A DNA stretch of 64,000 nt, taken from Lysobacter niastensis (GTDB lineage Bacteria > Pseudomonadota > Gammaproteobacteria > Xanthomonadales > Xanthomonadaceae). Location: contig NZ_JADLZT010000006.1 of NCBI RefSeq assembly GCF_015453285.1, positions 62,001 through 126,000 on the forward strand, read 5' to 3'. The translations under genes were made by a program, and so were the position numbers. Every line of letters begins with the position of its first letter. The first letter of the stretch is position 1. Of the stretch, positions 61,489 to 64,000 are shown one piece after another. The notes below the pieces were generated by a model. It was not told where the DNA came from and searched no databases. It was given only the letters and a program-made list of their open reading frames with translations.

Positions 61489-62682
61489 TCAGTTGCCTGG
61501 CGCGTCCAGGCGCAGCAACTGGCCGTCGGCCTCGTCGGTCAGCACATAGATCTTGCCGTCCGCGCCGACGCGCACGTCGCGGATTCGCTTGCCCAGTTCC
61601 TTCAGCAGCCGCTCCTCACCCGTGATCCTGTCGCCGTCGAGCGAGAGGCGGATCAGGCTGCCGTCCGAGAGTGCGCCCAGGAACAGGCTGTCGTTCCACT
61701 TGCTGCCCGCGTGTCCGGTGTAGAACGCCATGCCCGACAGCGCGGGCGAGACCGGCCAGTAATGGTGGGGCTGCTCCATGCCCGGCGCGGACGTGCCGAT
61801 CGCCTCGGGAATCTTCAGGCCGGAGTAGTTGATGCCGTAGGTGATGATCGGCCAGCCATAGTTCTTGCCGGGCTCGGGGATGTTGATCTCGTCGCCGCCG
61901 CGCGGGCCGTGTTCGGCTTCCCACACTTTGCCGGTGCGCGGATCGAGGGCCAGCGACTGCATGTTGCGGTGGCCATAGCTCCAGATTTCCGGGCGTGCAT
62001 CCTTGCGGCCGTTGAACGGGTTGTCGGCGGGGACACTGCCATCGAGGTTCAGGCGCACCAGCTTGCCCTGCAGCATGTCGAGCTTCTGCGCGGTCGGGCG
62101 ATCGTTGCGCTCGCCCTGGCTGATGAACATGTGGCCCTTGCCGTCGAAGACGATGCGCGAGCCGAAGTGGTTGGGGCCGACCAGCTTGGGTTGCTGCTGG
62201 TACACGCGACGCACGTCGCTCAGGCCGGAATCGCCTAGCGTGGCGATCGACACGGCGGTGCCGGCGCTCCCGTCCGGGCCCGGTTCGGAGTAGCTCAGGT
62301 AGATGCGCCTGCTGGTGGCGAAGTCGGGCGCAAGCACGACATCGAGGAGGCCGCCCTGACCTTCGGCCCACACCTGCGGCACGCCGGACAGCGGCGCAGA
62401 CAGCGCACCATCGGCGGACACACGGCGCAGGCGTCCCGGGCGTTCGGTCACCAGGAATCCGCCGTCGGACAGCAGCGCGACCGACCACGGGTGTTCGAGG
62501 CCAGATGCGATCGTGGTGACGCGGACGGCGCCGTTCTTGCTCGACACCTCCTGCGACGGCAACTGCTTCGGCGCCGCGGTTGAGGCAGTCGTGGCCGAGG
62601 CGGCTTCATTCATCGGCGCCTGGCAGGCGGCAAGGGCCAGCGACAAACCGAGGGCGATCAGTGTGCGATTGGAAGGAAGCAT
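61489..62682 (-). CDS. PQQ-dependent sugar dehydrogenase lipoprotein
   Basis: A 397-aa soluble aldose/sorbosone dehydrogenase-type beta-propeller. A lipobox L-A-A-C at about residue 20 anchors it in the envelope. Propeller motifs include H-P-W-S-V-A-L-L, G-G-L-L-D-V-V-L-A-P-D-F and G-K-N-Y-G-W-P (the PQQ- and calcium-binding regions). It oxidises a sugar or alcohol using PQQ and passes electrons to the membrane; the substrate is unknown. The ATG at 62682 begins the signal peptide. No PQQ biosynthesis genes are in the window. Confidence 0.93.
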   Translation of the reverse strand: MLPSNRTLIALGLSLALAACQAPMNEAASATTASTAAPKQLPSQEVSSKNGAVRVTTIASGLEHPWSVALLSDGGFLVTERPGRLRRVSADGALSAPLSGVPQVWAEGQGGLLDVVLAPDFATSRRIYLSYSEPGPDGSAGTAVSIATLGDSGLSDVRRVYQQQPKLVGPNHFGSRIVFDGKGHMFISQGERNDRPTAQKLDMLQGKLVRLNLDGSVPADNPFNGRKDARPEIWSYGHRNMQSLALDPRTGKVWEAEHGPRGGDEINIPEPGKNYGWPIITYGINYSGLKIPEAIGTSAPGMEQPHHYWPVSPALSGMAFYTGHAGSKWNDSLFLGALSDGSLIRLSLDGDRITGEERLLKELGKRIRDVRVGADGKIYVLTDEADGQLLRLDAPGN

Positions 62683-62758
62683 GTGGCAGTTCCGTCGTAT
62701 GGATAAGGGAAGCGTAGCGAAATCCCGTCGATCATATCGGGCAGGTGTTGGCGGCATT

Positions 62759-64000
62759 TCAGCGATAGCCCGAAGCCTGCAGTTCGAACAGTTCGGCATA
62801 GCGGCCGCCCTGTCGAAGCAATTGCTCGTGTGTGCCGCTGGCCTCGAGGCGTCCTTCGGCGAGAACCAGGATCCGGTCGGCCATGCGCACGCTGCTGAAG
62901 CGATGCGAGATCAGCACGGCGGTCTTGCCTTCCGACAGTTCCTTGAAGCGCTGGAACACTTCGAACTCGGCTCGCGCGTCCAGTGCCGCCGTCGGCTCGT
63001 CGAGGATCATCACCTGCGCATCGCGCATGTAGGCGCGGGCGATCGCGATCTTCTGCCATTGTCCTCCGGAGAGGTCGACGCCGGTCTTGAAGCGTCGGCC
63101 GATCACCTGGTCGTAACCCTGCGGCAGGGTTTCGATCACCTCGTCGGCCATCGCCCGGCGCGCAGCGTCGCGGACGCGCTCGCGGTCGCCCATCGCATCG
63201 ATCTGGCCGACGCCGATGTTCTCGCCGGCAGTCAGGTGATAGCGGACGAAGTCCTGGAAGATCACTCCGATGCTGGCGCGCAGTTCGTCCAGGTCGTATT
63301 CGCGCAGGTCTCGGCCGTCCAGCATGATGCGGCCTTCGTCGGGGTCGTACAGGCGCGCGAGCAGCTTGACCAGCGTGGTCTTGCCGGCGCCGTTCTCGCC
63401 GACCAGCGCGAGCACCTCGCCGGCGTGCAGCTCGAAGCTGAGGTTGCGCAACGCCCAGCGTTCGGCGTCTGGATAACGGAAGCCGACATTCTCGAACACG
63501 AAGCCACGCGCGATCGGGCGGGGCACGGCTAGCGGATTAGCCGGGGAGACGATCTCCGGCTGGATCTCGAAGAACGAGAACAGATCATCGAGATAGAGCG
63601 CCTGCCCGGCGACCTGCGAGAAGCCTACCAACAGTCCTTCGAGCAGCTGGCGCAGGCGGCGGAAGCTGCCGGCGAGGAAGGTAAGGTCGCCGATGCTGAA
63701 GTCGCCCCTGACCGTGCGCCAGGCGATGTAGGCATAGGCGAAGTAGTAGCCCAGCGTGCCCAATGCCGCCAGCAGCGTGCCCCACACGGCGCGTCGGCGG
63801 GCGAGGGCGCGATTGGCCCGGAAGAACTTGTCGGCCAGTTCGCGGTATCTGGAAATCAGATAGCGATGGAGGTTGAAGATCTTCACCTCCTTCGCTGTTT
63901 CCACGCTCGCGCCCATCTGGCGTACGTACTCGAGCTGGCGACGTTCCGGCGTCCAGGCGAAGTTGAGCGAATAGCCCAGCGCATTGAAGTGCGCTTCGCC
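62759..64000 (-). CDS. ABC transporter ATP-binding/permease protein (5' end beyond the window)
   Basis: The C-terminal 413 or so codons of an exporter-type half transporter; reading continues through 64000 without a stop (…N-A-L-G-Y-S-L-N-F-A-W-T-P-E). The visible permease part has two or more membrane helices (about 63600-63780). The ATPase domain has G-E-N-G-A-G-K-T-T (Walker A), L-S-G-G-Q-W-Q-K and L-D-E-P-T-A-A-L-D, and an H-loop in I-S-H-R. The K-N-F-x-R-Y-H-L-like Q-loop text (I-F-Q-D-F-V-R-Y) is typical. The substrate cannot be read. Confidence 0.9.
   Translation of the reverse strand, partial: GEAHFNALGYSLNFAWTPERRQLEYVRQMGASVETAKEVKIFNLHRYLISRYRELADKFFRANRALARRRAVWGTLLAALGTLGYYFAYAYIAWRTVRGDFSIGDLTFLAGSFRRLRQLLEGLLVGFSQVAGQALYLDDLFSFFEIQPEIVSPANPLAVPRPIARGFVFENVGFRYPDAERWALRNLSFELHAGEVLALVGENGAGKTTLVKLLARLYDPDEGRIMLDGRDLREYDLDELRASIGVIFQDFVRYHLTAGENIGVGQIDAMGDRERVRDAARRAMADEVIETLPQGYDQVIGRRFKTGVDLSGGQWQKIAIARAYMRDAQVMILDEPTAALDARAEFEVFQRFKELSEGKTAVLISHRFSSVRMADRILVLAEGRLEASGTHEQLLRQGGRYAELFELQASGYR

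Noticed and set aside
1-64000. CRISPR array, tRNA, rRNA, insertion sequence or prophage
   Set aside because: No regularly spaced repeats with unique spacers, no cloverleaf or rRNA signature and no transposase or phage gene was seen. The repeats found are short palindromes or lie inside the H1-like gene.

Overview
The window is GC-rich DNA (mostly G/C at third codon positions) from a gammaproteobacterium. Gene content and gene style suggest the Xanthomonadaceae/Lysobacteraceae (Lysobacter-like): a TonB-dependent receptor beside exported amidohydrolases and an M3 peptidase, many small lipoproteins, a lysine/alanine-rich histone H1-like protein, and short GC-rich palindromic repeats between genes. 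Genus is inference only. I see about 63 protein-coding genes and no rRNA, tRNA, CRISPR array, insertion sequence or prophage.

The main find is at 2913-4046, a compact split borosin locus. It has a stand-alone SAM-dependent peptide backbone alpha-N-methyltransferase of the SonM/OphM type (271 aa) and, directly downstream, a 93-aa candidate precursor with a helical N-terminal recognition region, a short candidate core and an acidic tail. A GNAT acetyltransferase lies just upstream, and a TPR-GGDEF diguanylate cyclase starts 16 bp downstream of the precursor.

Region by region: 1-2374 holds a frameshifted VOC/PhnB gene, a membrane-anchored SRPBCC protein and an ECF42-type sigma factor. 2374-5886 is the GNAT-borosin-GGDEF stretch. 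5924-10124 is a same-strand run: HD-domain protein, PEBP-family protein, DUF1993, DUF998, the tRNA hydroxylase TrhO and a lipoprotein. 10190-16878 carries a flavoprotein, a serine hydrolase, ChrA, an NTF2-like protein, an FKBP lipoprotein and an ArsR-AHSA1-AHSA1 operon. 16957-30780 is mainly RNA and protein maintenance: a second HI0933-type flavoprotein with YaeQ, an RluA-type synthase, a glutamine amidotransferase, a DeaD-type helicase, an exported amidohydrolase, SelO, Uup and ThpR. 30791-38611 has hypothetical proteins, a YbaY-MliC fusion lipoprotein, an M14 peptidase, a GST, a POT peptide transporter and a rhomboid protease. 38819-45659 has the H1-like protein, RluF, a DUF3298 lipoprotein, a cyclopropane fatty acid synthase-like enzyme, an amino-acid permease, a GFA protein and a sirtuin. 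45778-51751 has a full-length Lhr helicase and a glycerophosphodiesterase. 51903-64000 has a periplasmic M3 peptidase, an amidohydrolase, a TonB-dependent receptor, Gpx, a universal stress protein, a ferredoxin-NADP reductase, a PQQ-type sugar dehydrogenase lipoprotein and an ABC transporter cut by the window end.

Together the genes describe a free-living organism that digests peptides outside the cytoplasm and imports the products (M3, M14, amidohydrolases, TonB receptor, POT and APC carriers). The borosin locus is the part with real potential for undescribed chemistry. Start codons were picked by reading frame, likely ribosome binding sites and fit to the family; several remain uncertain and are marked.
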